Below are positions 35,083 through 42,960 of a stretch of DNA of 64,000 nt, in pieces. The notes beneath the pieces are model-generated. The model saw nothing but the letters and a program-made list of their open reading frames with translations, did not search any database and had not been told where the DNA came from. The DNA is taken from contig LVEI03000001.1 in assembly GCA_001595385.3 (NCBI GenBank), positions 897,501-961,500 on the forward strand. The letters run 5' to 3'. A program made the translations under genes and the position numbers. This DNA comes from Deltaproteobacteria bacterium GWC2_55_46. Lineage in GTDB: Bacteria; Desulfobacterota; GWC2-55-46. The number at the start of each line of letters is the position of its first letter. Position 1 is the first letter of the stretch.

Positions 35083-35547
35083 ATGAAGAGATTCAGCAGG
35101 TTTTTAGCGATATCGACTCTGTTCGCATTCGCCTCCGGAATAGCCCAAGCTGAGCTGGTCCCGATCTATGGCCCGGTCTATGTCGCGAAGAGCGAGAAGG
35201 ACGTCGAGCACAGGGGCACAGAGGCACGGTTCACCTTCTCGGCGCCGGTTGCAGGCAGCGGTAAGATAGTCGTCAAGAACGGCGGGGACTCTGGCAAGAG
35301 GTCGCGGGCCGCGAGCGCGGAGATAGAGCTTAACGGGCTTGACGTAGCAAAGCGCAAGGACTTCAACAAGCATGTAGAGGTGCTCGAATACGAGGTAAGC
35401 CTCCTTTCAGAGAACAAGATGGAGGTCGAGGTAAAGTCCTGCAGGAAGTGCGAGATAGAGATAACTGTGATGGGAGAGAAGCCTGCGCCATTGCCGGCCC
35501 CTCTTCCCCCGGAAAGAGCGCCTCTGCCCCCTGAGAGGCTGCCCTGA
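35083..35547 (+). CDS. Small secreted protein with Pro-rich tail
   Basis: A 154-residue exported protein of no recognised family. The signal peptide covers residues 1-22 (hydrophobic ISTLFAFASG, cleavage after AQA). The mature part is a beta-rich domain (RFTFSAPVAGSGKIVVKNGG, SAEIELNGLDVAKRKDFNK, LLSENKMEVEVKSC) resembling a jelly-roll or calcium-binding sandwich, with one CxxC (CRKC), then a tail of PLPPERAPLPPERLP repeats. ATG 35083 follows GAGGAGGAAAAGGGCC. A Crp-like palindrome lies 66 bp upstream. Confidence 0.75.
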   Translation: MKRFSRFLAISTLFAFASGIAQAELVPIYGPVYVAKSEKDVEHRGTEARFTFSAPVAGSGKIVVKNGGDSGKRSRAASAEIELNGLDVAKRKDFNKHVEVLEYEVSLLSENKMEVEVKSCRKCEIEITVMGEKPAPLPAPLPPERAPLPPERLP

Positions 35548-35586
35548 GAGGCATAAAGCAAAGAACTCCCGCTCCTACACTCCCTC

Positions 35587-35629
35587 AGGCCCCGCGTCCA
35601 TCCCCCCTGACTAACAGGACGCGGGGCCT
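35587..35629 (+). terminator. GC-rich hairpin after the secreted protein gene
   Basis: A perfect 13-bp stem AGGCCCCGCGTCC / GGACGCGGGGCCT with a 17-nt loop, 40 bp past the stop. No T-tract follows, so it may be a terminator of weak type or an mRNA end stabiliser. Confidence 0.5.
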
Positions 35630-35797
35630 GCCCACCAAAACAAAGTCCGCTCAATGAACACATCACACACATCACCGCCGCAAGCATCGGAGTATCTGAA
35701 TATCCTTCTATAACGCTTCTGCTCCCTCTCCACACCGGGGAGAGGATAAAAAACAGCGCGGCAAGCAACTGGTATTAAAACCCTGTGAGAAAATAAA

Positions 35798-35829
35798 AAA
35801 AGCCCCGCGCTCACAAGCGCGGGGCTTTT
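35798..35829. terminator. Bidirectional rho-independent terminator
   Basis: Arms AAAAGCCCCGCGC and GCGCGGGGCTTTT with loop TCACAA. It lies 16 bp after the TPR gene stop on the minus strand, with a T-tract (A-run 35791-35801 on the plus strand). Confidence 0.92.
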
Positions 35830-35845
35830 CAGAAGCTTTAGTCCG

Positions 35846-36277
35846 CTAACTGGCGATCTTCTCGACCAGGATGCCCAAGAACCTGTTGACTACGTTCTGT
35901 CTGGGGAGAAACGATATCATGGGCTTTCTGCGAAGACCCAGGCTCTTCATCTCGCTCAGCAGGGCGAAATGGTCGCTGTCGAACTTGAGCCCCTTCCTGA
36001 AGGCCCTCACGGCCACGGACTTCTGGCCGTTAAGCAAAAATATCCTGCCAAGGTTCAGGTATATCTCTGGGTTATAAAACTCCTTTTCAGCCGCCATGAG
36101 ACAGAGCGATATGGCCTTGTCAAAGTTACCTTCAACGCTTGCCAGGCTCACGGCATAATATGACGTTGCCGTGGGGTGCTGGGTAAAGCAGAGGTCCTGG
36201 TCAAAGACCTTTACCGCCTCGTCAAACCTCCCCGCCCGCGCAAGCCCGATACCTCTTTCGATCACTTCATTGCTCAT
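35846..36277 (-). CDS. TPR-repeat protein of unknown function
   Basis: A 143-residue soluble protein of three helix pairs like tetratricopeptide repeats: ERGIGLARAGRFDEAVKVFD, YAVSLASVEGNFDKAISLCL and YLNLGRIFLLNGQKSVAVRAF. The C-terminal stretch (KSLGLRRKPMISFLPRQNVVNRFLG) with two Arg/Lys patches and a short amphipathic end is not repeat. Partner unknown. AGGAGGCTATCT precedes the ATG. A Crp-like palindrome lies 120 bp upstream, matching that in front of the secreted protein gene, so the two may be co-regulated. Confidence 0.8.
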   Translation of the reverse strand: MSNEVIERGIGLARAGRFDEAVKVFDQDLCFTQHPTATSYYAVSLASVEGNFDKAISLCLMAAEKEFYNPEIYLNLGRIFLLNGQKSVAVRAFRKGLKFDSDHFALLSEMKSLGLRRKPMISFLPRQNVVNRFLGILVEKIAS

Positions 36278-36396
36278 AGATAGCCTCCTAAGGAATGGAC
36301 CGGTTTATCTGGAGTAAACGTCAGTCAAAAAGGTAGATGAAGTCCGAAAGACGATTGTCGTTGGTTCGATAATAAACCTGAAGAGGATTTTTTTAT

Positions 36397-36410
36397 GTGA
36401 CGCGGGTCAC
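36397..36410. promoter_or_regulatory. Palindromic operator candidate GTGAC-N4-GTCAC
   Basis: GTGACGCGGGTCAC, 120 bp upstream of the TPR gene and 54 bp past the Hsp70-like gene. It differs from the site at 35004-35017 only in two spacer bases. Confidence 0.5.
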
Positions 36411-36463
36411 CGAATTTGGAGGGAAGGCGCTCTGGGTTAAGGCAATCGGTTGGAATTACAATG

Positions 36464-39115
36464 TCACTGTAGCTTTAGCCCTGTCTCTACGAGCTTTTCC
36501 TCAGGGCCGTACTTTACAGCCAACTCTCCGGAAGAGCTTAAGCAGAAGGTCAGGCGCACTTCATCAGGCACATTTTCCCCGAAGGACAATGTCACCGGCT
36601 TGAGCCCTGTAAGGCCCGCCTCAGCGGCCTCCTTTATCTCCTGCTTGAGGAACTCGACCCCTTGCTCAGAGACCCACCTCCTTACGAGCGTGCTTTCAGG
36701 TATCTCGAAGAGCTCTATCGTGACCTCCTTCTGGAGCCCCAGCTTCCTGGCGGGCTTAACGCTGAAGCTCTTCTCCAGGGGCAGCTGCTCCCCCTTTTCA
36801 AGCACGATAGAGTACGAGTGGGTCACGTCCTTGCCATGCGGCGAGTACCTGAGCGCATAGGCAACCGCCAGGTGCCTGTCGGTTACCTCCCTTGTCCCGT
36901 AGGAGGCGGCGCCCATACAGACGGCCGTAAGCGGGCTGTGGTCGTATATCAGATTCCTTCCCCTCAGCTCCGGGAATATGTCGCCGATCTTCTCCTTAAA
37001 GGACGGTATCTGGGAAGAGCCGCCAGTCAAGAGCACGGCGTCTATCATCTCTTTCCTGAGCCCCACCTTCTCGGCCCTCTTGAGGATACCGACAACGGCC
37101 CTGTCTACGGAGCTATAAAATTCGCGCCCGTCAAGGACCTCCTCAAACTCGTCCCTCGTCATCCTGCACGCCTCCCGCCCGTTCCAGATGAACGGGGCAT
37201 CCCTTCTCTCGGAAAGCCTTATCTTCACCTCTTCGGCGGCGAGCATAAGATTGTACTGGGACGCGCCCTCTATCCCGGCCTTCTTGCCGAGGTACTCCGA
37301 GAGCCAGAGGTCTATGTCATGGCCGCCGAGCATAAGAGCCCTCTCGGGCTTCGCCACGATATGGACCTCGTTCATGTTGAGCCTCACGAGCATCGTATTG
37401 AAGGTGCTGCCCCCGAAGTCCACGACCATTATGAGCCTGTCCTTCTCATCGACCACCTGGTATCCGACAGCGGCGGCCAGCGGCTCTTCTATAAGCTCTA
37501 CCCTCGCACCCTTCATGACCTTCCCGGCTATCTCCCTTAGCGCAAAGCTGTAGTCCTGGTAGCCGACCGGCACGGTTATGTATATGACGTCGGCTGCGCT
37601 CCTGGGCAGGATGGAGAACCAGGGAGCGCCCGCGGAGGACTTCTTCAACTGCTGATAGAGGATCCTTATGAACCTCTCCATGTGCTCCCTGCCCCGCGGG
37701 TTACCTTCAAGGAGCATCTGCTTGATATTGGATATCGGGTCGCCGCCCGCGGCCTCCGCGCCTATGTTGTTGGTATCCGCGCTCAGAAGCGTCGGCACAA
37801 GTGAGATGTTGTCGTATTGTCTGGCCGCGGGGCCCAGGTTGATGAATTCCGGCGCCTCGTCCTTTTTCTTCCTCAACACAACGGTATTCGTGGCGCCCAA
37901 GTCTATCGAGACGCACTCGGATGACGCAAGGTCCCTCCTGCTGATGACGGCCCCGCCGGATTCAGGATGAAGTTCAGCTATGAATACAGGCCTTTCGACC
38001 TCCGCCCCGTGGAATGTGCTCTTCAATGTCTCCAGCCTGTCGACGACCTTCTTTACAGAATCGCGGAGCCCCCTGGGCTGGACCCAGACGTGGGTGTAGG
38101 GCTTGAGAGTCTCTAAAAAACGGGTGTCGTTCAGGGCGGCGCCGAACTTCTCGATCTCCTTGCCCAGTGTCTTCGCGTACTTCTCCCGCGCGAACCTGTT
38201 CTTCTTCGAATCGGTTATGCCGTTGTCCTCAGCGGAAAGTATGTAATCGACCACGTCGAATACATCCACGTCCTCCATCCATTTCCTGACTGTAAAAAAG
38301 GCGAGCGAGCGCTCTAAGGTCTTCTGTATAAGGGAAAAGAACTCACGCGCCCTTGGCGCTATCTGGAAGAGCTCTATCAGGCAGTACTCCCTGGCGAACG
38401 GATCTACCATCTCAAGGGTGGCGTCGAAGGCGTCCTCCATAGCCTTTAGCTCAAGGCCCCTCCACTGCCCTGTCTTCGGCAGCTCCCCCGCTATGGAGAT
38501 GAGCGAGTACCTCCTGTAATACGGCTCGGCTATCGCGTGGGCGGCCGTTATCGCGAGCTCTATCGCCTCTTTATAGACCGGCTGGAAAGGCCCGTCCCTG
38601 GGCGCTATCCTCGCTACCCCAAGGAGCGTAAAGCTCGCGAAAAACGATATATCGCTCGCCTTGGGAAGCTCACTGGCTATCTTTTCCATGTTGGGCCTGG
38701 CAAAACGCGGGCTATCGGGCAGGCCGAGCGCGAGCCTCCACGCTCTCACCCTGAGGTCCAGAAATTCTTTCGTCCCGGGCAGCTCGTTTGCGAGCCTTGC
38801 CAGCTCGGTGACCCTGCGGTTGGTCTCATCGAGGGCATCCGCGGCTGCAAGGGCGGCTTCCATAGCCCTGATGTAGAGGCGCTGGAACGGTATAGTAAAG
38901 GGGATCTCTTTTACGAACTCGAGGAGGGCAAGCCTCCTGTCGGAGGGGTCCTCGATCCTGTCGAGGAGGTCAAAGGCGATCGTGAAAAGCTCTACAGCCT
39001 CCGCGGTTTTGGGAAGCTCCCTGCCGGCGCGGACTATGAGGCTCCGTATGCTCGAATTGTCCTGGGTATCTCTGGCGGTATCGATGTACCGCCTCGGGGC
39101 TTCGAGGTTGCTCAT
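36464..39115 (-). CDS. Giant Hsp70-like protein with N-terminal helical repeats
   Basis: An 883-residue protein. Residues 1-~290 are a helical repeat array of about seven ~40-residue units, each with an ELPKT/EIPFT/ELPGT/IAPRD-type turn (for example AGRELPKTAEA, ANELPGTKEF, AGELPKTGQW). From ~400 an Hsp70 ATPase follows: phosphate-1 SIDLGATNTVVL, EEPLAAAVGYQ, phosphate-2 VVDFGGSTFNT, adenosine motif LLTGGSSQIPSFKEKI. A ~110-residue beta domain like DnaK SBD-beta ends the protein (VTIELFEI, DEVRLTFCLSSSGELAV); the helical lid is absent. Last gene of the AAA/DUF1257/DUF2997/radical-SAM operon, overlapping the latter by 4 bp. Confidence 0.88.
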   Translation of the reverse strand: MSNLEAPRRYIDTARDTQDNSSIRSLIVRAGRELPKTAEAVELFTIAFDLLDRIEDPSDRRLALLEFVKEIPFTIPFQRLYIRAMEAALAAADALDETNRRVTELARLANELPGTKEFLDLRVRAWRLALGLPDSPRFARPNMEKIASELPKASDISFFASFTLLGVARIAPRDGPFQPVYKEAIELAITAAHAIAEPYYRRYSLISIAGELPKTGQWRGLELKAMEDAFDATLEMVDPFAREYCLIELFQIAPRAREFFSLIQKTLERSLAFFTVRKWMEDVDVFDVVDYILSAEDNGITDSKKNRFAREKYAKTLGKEIEKFGAALNDTRFLETLKPYTHVWVQPRGLRDSVKKVVDRLETLKSTFHGAEVERPVFIAELHPESGGAVISRRDLASSECVSIDLGATNTVVLRKKKDEAPEFINLGPAARQYDNISLVPTLLSADTNNIGAEAAGGDPISNIKQMLLEGNPRGREHMERFIRILYQQLKKSSAGAPWFSILPRSAADVIYITVPVGYQDYSFALREIAGKVMKGARVELIEEPLAAAVGYQVVDEKDRLIMVVDFGGSTFNTMLVRLNMNEVHIVAKPERALMLGGHDIDLWLSEYLGKKAGIEGASQYNLMLAAEEVKIRLSERRDAPFIWNGREACRMTRDEFEEVLDGREFYSSVDRAVVGILKRAEKVGLRKEMIDAVLLTGGSSQIPSFKEKIGDIFPELRGRNLIYDHSPLTAVCMGAASYGTREVTDRHLAVAYALRYSPHGKDVTHSYSIVLEKGEQLPLEKSFSVKPARKLGLQKEVTIELFEIPESTLVRRWVSEQGVEFLKQEIKEAAEAGLTGLKPVTLSFGENVPDEVRLTFCLSSSGELAVKYGPEEKLVETGLKLQ

Positions 39116-39687
39116 CTTATTTCCGGCCTGGCGGTTATGCGGCTGAACCCGGTCTCCCTCACCATCCCGTCGGCCCCTATGAAGACCTCTGACCTGCCCG
39201 GCATATAGAGGTCATGAAGGCTGTACCTCGGCGTGAGAAAATGGAAGCTCTGGTTCGTGGAGCCGCGGGGCAAAAGCGTAGCCTCCTGCCTGGTCTCATC
39301 ATAAGGCCCGTCTACGAGTACATCTATCGACGCGAGGCAGGCTCTCATCGCGGGGTCCGCTTCTATCTCTTCGATCTTGAAGCCGGTATAGACGAGGGTC
39401 GTGAGTCCGCGCGCCCTGGCTGATTCGAGCAGAGCCTTCAACCCCCTTGGTTGCGAAAACGGCTCTCCGCCGCTCACGGTAAGGCCTTCGATATCTATCG
39501 CAACGTATCTTTCAAGGATGTCTTCGGCAGGGGTGAGAACGCCAGCGTCAAAGGGGTGCGTGGCAGGGTTAAAGCACCCCTCGCAGCGCCTCTGGCAGCC
39601 CTGGAAGAAGACAACGACCCTTTTTCCCGGCCCGTTGACGCTTGAGCGCGGCAGCACCGCGTGTATGTTTATGAGCCCGCCGTCCAT
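39112..39687 (-). CDS. Radical SAM activase-like protein (NrdG-like)
   Basis: A 191-residue short radical SAM protein. The cluster motif is CQRRCEGC (Cys 31, 35, 38), followed by the SAM-binding GGEPF in LTVSGGEPFSQP and VLVDGPYDE. The size and layout are those of glycyl-radical activases such as NrdG, or of the NrdG-like 4Fe-4S single-cluster family. No glycyl radical enzyme is encoded nearby. The start overlaps nothing, 15 bp after the DUF2997 gene; the stop overlaps the Hsp70-like start (ATGA). Context suggests it modifies, or supplies electrons to, another member of this operon. Confidence 0.88.
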   Translation of the reverse strand: MDGGLINIHAVLPRSSVNGPGKRVVVFFQGCQRRCEGCFNPATHPFDAGVLTPAEDILERYVAIDIEGLTVSGGEPFSQPRGLKALLESARARGLTTLVYTGFKIEEIEADPAMRACLASIDVLVDGPYDETRQEATLLPRGSTNQSFHFLTPRYSLHDLYMPGRSEVFIGADGMVRETGFSRITARPEIR

Positions 39688-39702
39688 AAAAACAGAGACC
39701 GG

Positions 39703-39888
39703 TCAATCCTTGGCGTCGAGCTTGACCCGGACATCGCCATCAAGGATCTCGTCCTTTTCCACAAAGCTCTCTATCTTTCCGAGGTGCTTTGTGAGCTGAC
39801 TGGCGACCTCCTTGCAGTCATTGTAGACGCTGGAGTCTATCTCGACGCGTCCGTCCGGCGTTATTTTTATCCTTATCTGCCTGTCCAT
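39703..39888 (-). CDS. DUF2997 small protein
   Basis: A 61-residue protein of the DUF2997 family: beta strand RQIRIKITPDGRVEIDSSVYN, helix DCKEVASQLTKHLGKI, then FVEKDEILDGDVRVKL. Family members are found beside DUF1257/Ycf35 genes, as here (4 bp gap). Function unknown; too small for an enzyme, so probably a binding or adaptor subunit. No Cys residues other than one in NDC. Confidence 0.82.
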   Translation of the reverse strand: MDRQIRIKITPDGRVEIDSSVYNDCKEVASQLTKHLGKIESFVEKDEILDGDVRVKLDAKD

Positions 39889-39892
39889 GCCC

Positions 39893-40231
39893 TTACCCTT
39901 TGAGGACTATCTGTATCTCGCCGGCCGTCTCGGTTTCGCTCGCTATCTCGAAATCCAGCGGCAGGTTGTCTTTTATCGATTCATAGGCGTATATCTGTTT
40001 GAGCCTGTTGGAGAAGGCGCCGACCACCCGGTTGTCCCCCGCCATCTGGTAGTTGCCTGTCTTCTCCTGCGACATGCTTATGATGTCCCCGTCCCTGTCG
40101 ACCTCGACCGTATCCTTCCGGACGTTTTCCACGAAGCCGGTTATCTCGCCGCGCTTCTTTAATTCCTCAAGGGCGCAGACAAGATATTTCTTGCTCGAAA
40201 GCTCTGTTTTTATGACGGTGTAGAAAGACAT
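39893..40231 (-). CDS. DUF1257 protein (Ycf35-like)
   Basis: A 112-residue protein with the family start MSFYTVIKTELSSKKYLVCALEELKK, close in pattern to plastid/cyanobacterial Ycf35 (MSHF-x-IKT...), then a beta-rich middle (VEVDRDGDIISMSQEKTGNYQ) and FSNRLKQIYAYESIKD. Function unknown. It lies 10 bp after the AAA protease and 4 bp before DUF2997, so the three are surely translated from one message. Confidence 0.85.
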   Translation of the reverse strand: MSFYTVIKTELSSKKYLVCALEELKKRGEITGFVENVRKDTVEVDRDGDIISMSQEKTGNYQMAGDNRVVGAFSNRLKQIYAYESIKDNLPLDFEIASETETAGEIQIVLKG

Positions 40232-40241
40232 CCTCTCTCCC

Positions 40242-42377
40242 TCACTGGACCGGGTTTTCCCTGAAGAAACGGTTGAGGCCTTCTCCGTTTATGAGCACTT
40301 CCCCTACGAGCTTCTCTACGAGGGCCATGACGACCTCTTTATTGTCAGAGACGACCTTGGCTGTGGCCTCCTTGGCCGAATCGAGTATCCTCTGGATGTC
40401 CTCCAATACGTCCCCGCCAGAGGTGAGGGCGTAGTCCTGGAGGACCATGAGGCTTTTGTTCCTCATTATCTCGCCGAAACCGTACTCGATGACCATCTTG
40501 CGGGCGATCCCGGTTGCCTGTATGAGGTCGTGAGAGGCCCCTACCGTCTTGGAGTCGTTCCCGATTATCTCGTCCTCCGCCACCATGCCGCCGAGTATGA
40601 CGCCTATCTCCTTTTCAAGGTCCCTCTTTGTGTAGGTGGTCCTTATGGCCTCGTCTACCGGGATGAAGGCGGCGTAAGACTTATAGTTGTCTACGCTTAC
40701 GAAGGCCGGGGTCTTGTTGAAGTAGAGCTTCATCATGACCGCGTGCCCGGCCTCGTGGATGGCTATGTTCCTCTTTTCCGTATCAGAGAGGGACTCGGCC
40801 CTCTGGAGGAAGAGCGACTTGGAGGCCGGCCTCGCCCTCTGGTGGCTCCATGCCCGGAGCTCCTCTATCTCCTCTTTCTTGAGTACCGAAAGGGGCGTTA
40901 TGTGCCTTATGGACTTAAGGAGGCTCTCCTGCGTTACGTCAAGCGAAAGGAGCCCCTCTATGACCTCTTCGATGTTCCTGCCGCCATGGTCCTCGTGGAG
41001 CTGGTTGAAGATGGTCACCACGGCGTCCTTTACCGCCTGCTCTATCTCGGCGCCTGTGAAGCCCTGGCTGTTGAGCGAAAGCTCCTTTACGTCGAGGCGC
41101 GAGAGGTTCTGGACCCTCCTTTCGAGGTGTATCCTGTATATCTCCTCGCGCTCCTCCTGGCTGGGGAGGTCGACGAAGAAGACCTCGTCGTAGCGCCCCT
41201 TCCTCCATAGCTCCGGCGGCAGGTTCTTGGGCTCGTTCGCGGTCGATATGACGAAGACCGGGTGCTCCTTCTCCTGAAGCCAGGTGATGAAGGTCCCGAA
41301 AACGCGGAGCTGGGTGCCCGAATCGCCCTGGTAGCCTCCGATGCCGCCGAAGGCCTTGTCTATTTCGTCTATCCAGAGTATACACGGGCTTACAGCCTCG
41401 GCAAGCTGTATGCACCTTCTTATGTTCTTCTCGGATTCTCCGACGGTGGAGCCGAACAGGCGCCCCACGTCGAGGCGCAGAAGCGGCAGGTTCCAGATGC
41501 CGGCAAGGGCCTTGCAGCAAAGGCTCTTTCCCGAACCTGGCACGCCTATCAAAAGGAGCCCTTTCGGGACATCGAGGCCGAGGGTGGATATCTTGTCGCG
41601 AGAGAGCCTGAAGACGTGCTCCCTCTCTACAAACCACTTCTTTATCTCGCTTAAGCCCCCGATATTCTCTATCGTCTCCCTGTGCGGGTAGTAATCCAGT
41701 ATCTTCTGTTTTTTGATGATCTGCTGCTTTTCGTCCTGTATATATGAGATGCAGTTCTCGTTAAGGAAGCCGTTATTGAGGCTTATCGCCTTCCTGATGA
41801 CGCGCCTTATATTATCCATGGAAAGGCCCTGGAGCGACTTGTAGAGGATAGACCTGGTGGAGGCGTGCCAGCTTGCCGGGATCAGATGTCCGTATGTCCT
41901 GGAGACCATGTCGGCAATCTCATCGTAGTCCGGAAGCGATAGCTCTAAAACTACTATGTCCTCTTCAAGTTCCGGGGGTATTTCGCTCAAGGTCGGAGAG
42001 ACGATGCAAACGGTATTGACGGTGTGGCGCTCGTCTATTATCGCCGGGAGGTCGCGGAAGCGCCTCAGGAACTCATGGGAATTGAAGTAGGAGGCTATGT
42101 CCTTCAAGAGAAAGAAATTGCTGACATTCTCGCCCTTGATTATCTTCTCCTCTATTACGGAGAGGATCTTCTCCCTGCCTATGGGCTCCCTTTTCTTCTT
42201 CTCGCCCCCGTACAGGCCCCTGGATACCGACCAGGACCAGAAACTGAGCTTCATGGAATCGCAAAGCGATTCCACAATCCTTTCCACCCTCCGCTCCTCA
42301 AAGGAGACGAGCCAGAGGATGGGGTACCTGGCCTCGATATGTATCCGTATCTCGTTCTCGAAGTCTCTGGCGTTCAT
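40242..42377 (-). CDS. Soluble AAA+ ATPase fused to an M41 (FtsH-type) zinc protease, Ycf46-like N-terminus
   Basis: A 711-residue protein without membrane segments. Residues 1-~235 match the Ycf46-type degenerate AAA domain (IHIEARYPILWLVSFEERRVERI). The active AAA module has Walker A GVPGSGKS (278-285), Walker B ILWIDEID (333-340), sensor-1 ISTANE and an Arg-finger region WRKGRYDE. From ~530 a peptidase M41 domain follows: HEAGH (541-545), LGGMVAEDEI and the third zinc ligand Asp617 in VGASHDLIQATGIARKM. All catalytic residues of FtsH are kept. First gene of the five-gene operon. AGGT lies before the ATG. Confidence 0.9.
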   Translation of the reverse strand: MNARDFENEIRIHIEARYPILWLVSFEERRVERIVESLCDSMKLSFWSWSVSRGLYGGEKKKREPIGREKILSVIEEKIIKGENVSNFFLLKDIASYFNSHEFLRRFRDLPAIIDERHTVNTVCIVSPTLSEIPPELEEDIVVLELSLPDYDEIADMVSRTYGHLIPASWHASTRSILYKSLQGLSMDNIRRVIRKAISLNNGFLNENCISYIQDEKQQIIKKQKILDYYPHRETIENIGGLSEIKKWFVEREHVFRLSRDKISTLGLDVPKGLLLIGVPGSGKSLCCKALAGIWNLPLLRLDVGRLFGSTVGESEKNIRRCIQLAEAVSPCILWIDEIDKAFGGIGGYQGDSGTQLRVFGTFITWLQEKEHPVFVISTANEPKNLPPELWRKGRYDEVFFVDLPSQEEREEIYRIHLERRVQNLSRLDVKELSLNSQGFTGAEIEQAVKDAVVTIFNQLHEDHGGRNIEEVIEGLLSLDVTQESLLKSIRHITPLSVLKKEEIEELRAWSHQRARPASKSLFLQRAESLSDTEKRNIAIHEAGHAVMMKLYFNKTPAFVSVDNYKSYAAFIPVDEAIRTTYTKRDLEKEIGVILGGMVAEDEIIGNDSKTVGASHDLIQATGIARKMVIEYGFGEIMRNKSLMVLQDYALTSGGDVLEDIQRILDSAKEATAKVVSDNKEVVMALVEKLVGEVLINGEGLNRFFRENPVQ

Positions 42378-42439
42378 ACCTGAACCCTTTGGGATATCAA
42401 GATATCATAATCATAACACAACATACCCCCGGTTCACAC

Positions 42440-42472
42440 CTGAAAACCTACGTATGAAAAGGGGTTTTTCAG
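42440..42472. promoter_or_regulatory. Inverted repeat upstream of the AAA/Hsp70-like operon
   Basis: CTGAAAACC and GGTTTTTCAG pair with one extra T, 14 bp apart, about 65 bp before the AAA protease start. Between it and the gene a weak promoter (TGTGAA, 17 bp, TATGAT) can be read on the minus strand. It may be an operator. Confidence 0.35.
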
Positions 42473-42541
42473 AAAAGGGCACGTTTCTTGTTCCATTTTT
42501 GGGGGTGTCGACAATATAGCATATTTACGGGGTTTGGAAAT

Positions 42542-42578
42542 AAAAAAAGAGGCCGCGGGACTCGCTCGCAACCTCTTT
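42542..42578 (-). terminator. Rho-independent terminator after the DUF1328 gene
   Basis: On the minus strand AAAGAGGTTGCG and CGCGGCCTCTTT form a 12-bp stem (two G-T pairs) with a 9-nt loop, followed by seven T residues. Confidence 0.88.
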
Positions 42579-42606
42579 TGGCTGACGGGCAAATTGCAAA
42601 CCTGGT

Positions 42607-42774
42607 TCAGGCGGCGGGCCTGCCCCTGCCAGCGATGAGAGAGACGACGAAGAGTATGATGAAGACCACGAAAAGGAGCTTCGCGATCCACGCGGCGGTC
42701 CCCGCTATCCCGGCGAAACCCAGCACGGCCGCGATTATGGCTATTATGAGGAATGTTATCGCCCATGAAAGCAT
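42607..42774 (-). CDS. DUF1328 (YtjA-family) small membrane protein
   Basis: A 55-residue protein with two hydrophobic helices: [20 protein letters not shown], a [11 protein letters not shown] turn, then [17 protein letters not shown] and a GRGRPAA end. This is the typical length and pattern of the DUF1328/YtjA family, stress-associated inner-membrane peptides. The start ATG is at 42772-42774 behind GGAGGGATACTT. A consensus promoter lies ~85 bp upstream and a terminator follows, so it is monocistronic. Confidence 0.9.
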   Translation of the reverse strand: MLSWAITFLIIAIIAAVLGFAGIAGTAAWIAKLLFVVFIILFVVSLIAGRGRPAA

Positions 42775-42857
42775 AAGTATCCCTCCTATTTCCCTGAACG
42801 CCTGACCCCGTTGCCAGAAAGACCAGGCTTCAGCGCCTTATTTACCTGATTACCTTG

Positions 42858-42885
42858 ATTATATATCGGAGGGGCGGGGTGTCAA
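42858..42885 (-). promoter_or_regulatory. Consensus sigma-70 promoter of the DUF1328 gene
   Basis: On the minus strand TTGACA (42880-42885), a 16-bp GC-rich spacer and TATAAT (42858-42863): both hexamers match consensus perfectly. Expected start ~42850, a 75-nt leader. Confidence 0.82.
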
Positions 42886-42960
42886 ATCGCTCGTAAATAC
42901 AGGCCTCAGGCGGCCTGGCAAAGGTGCCGTGCCCATATTGAGCAACGTTTAAAGCCGCCA

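Noticed and set aside
42434-42766. 110-codon minus-strand frame overlapping the DUF1328 gene
   Set aside because: It is a different frame of the same strand; the 55-codon frame at 42607-42774 gives a clear two-helix DUF1328 protein and has promoter and ribosome site.
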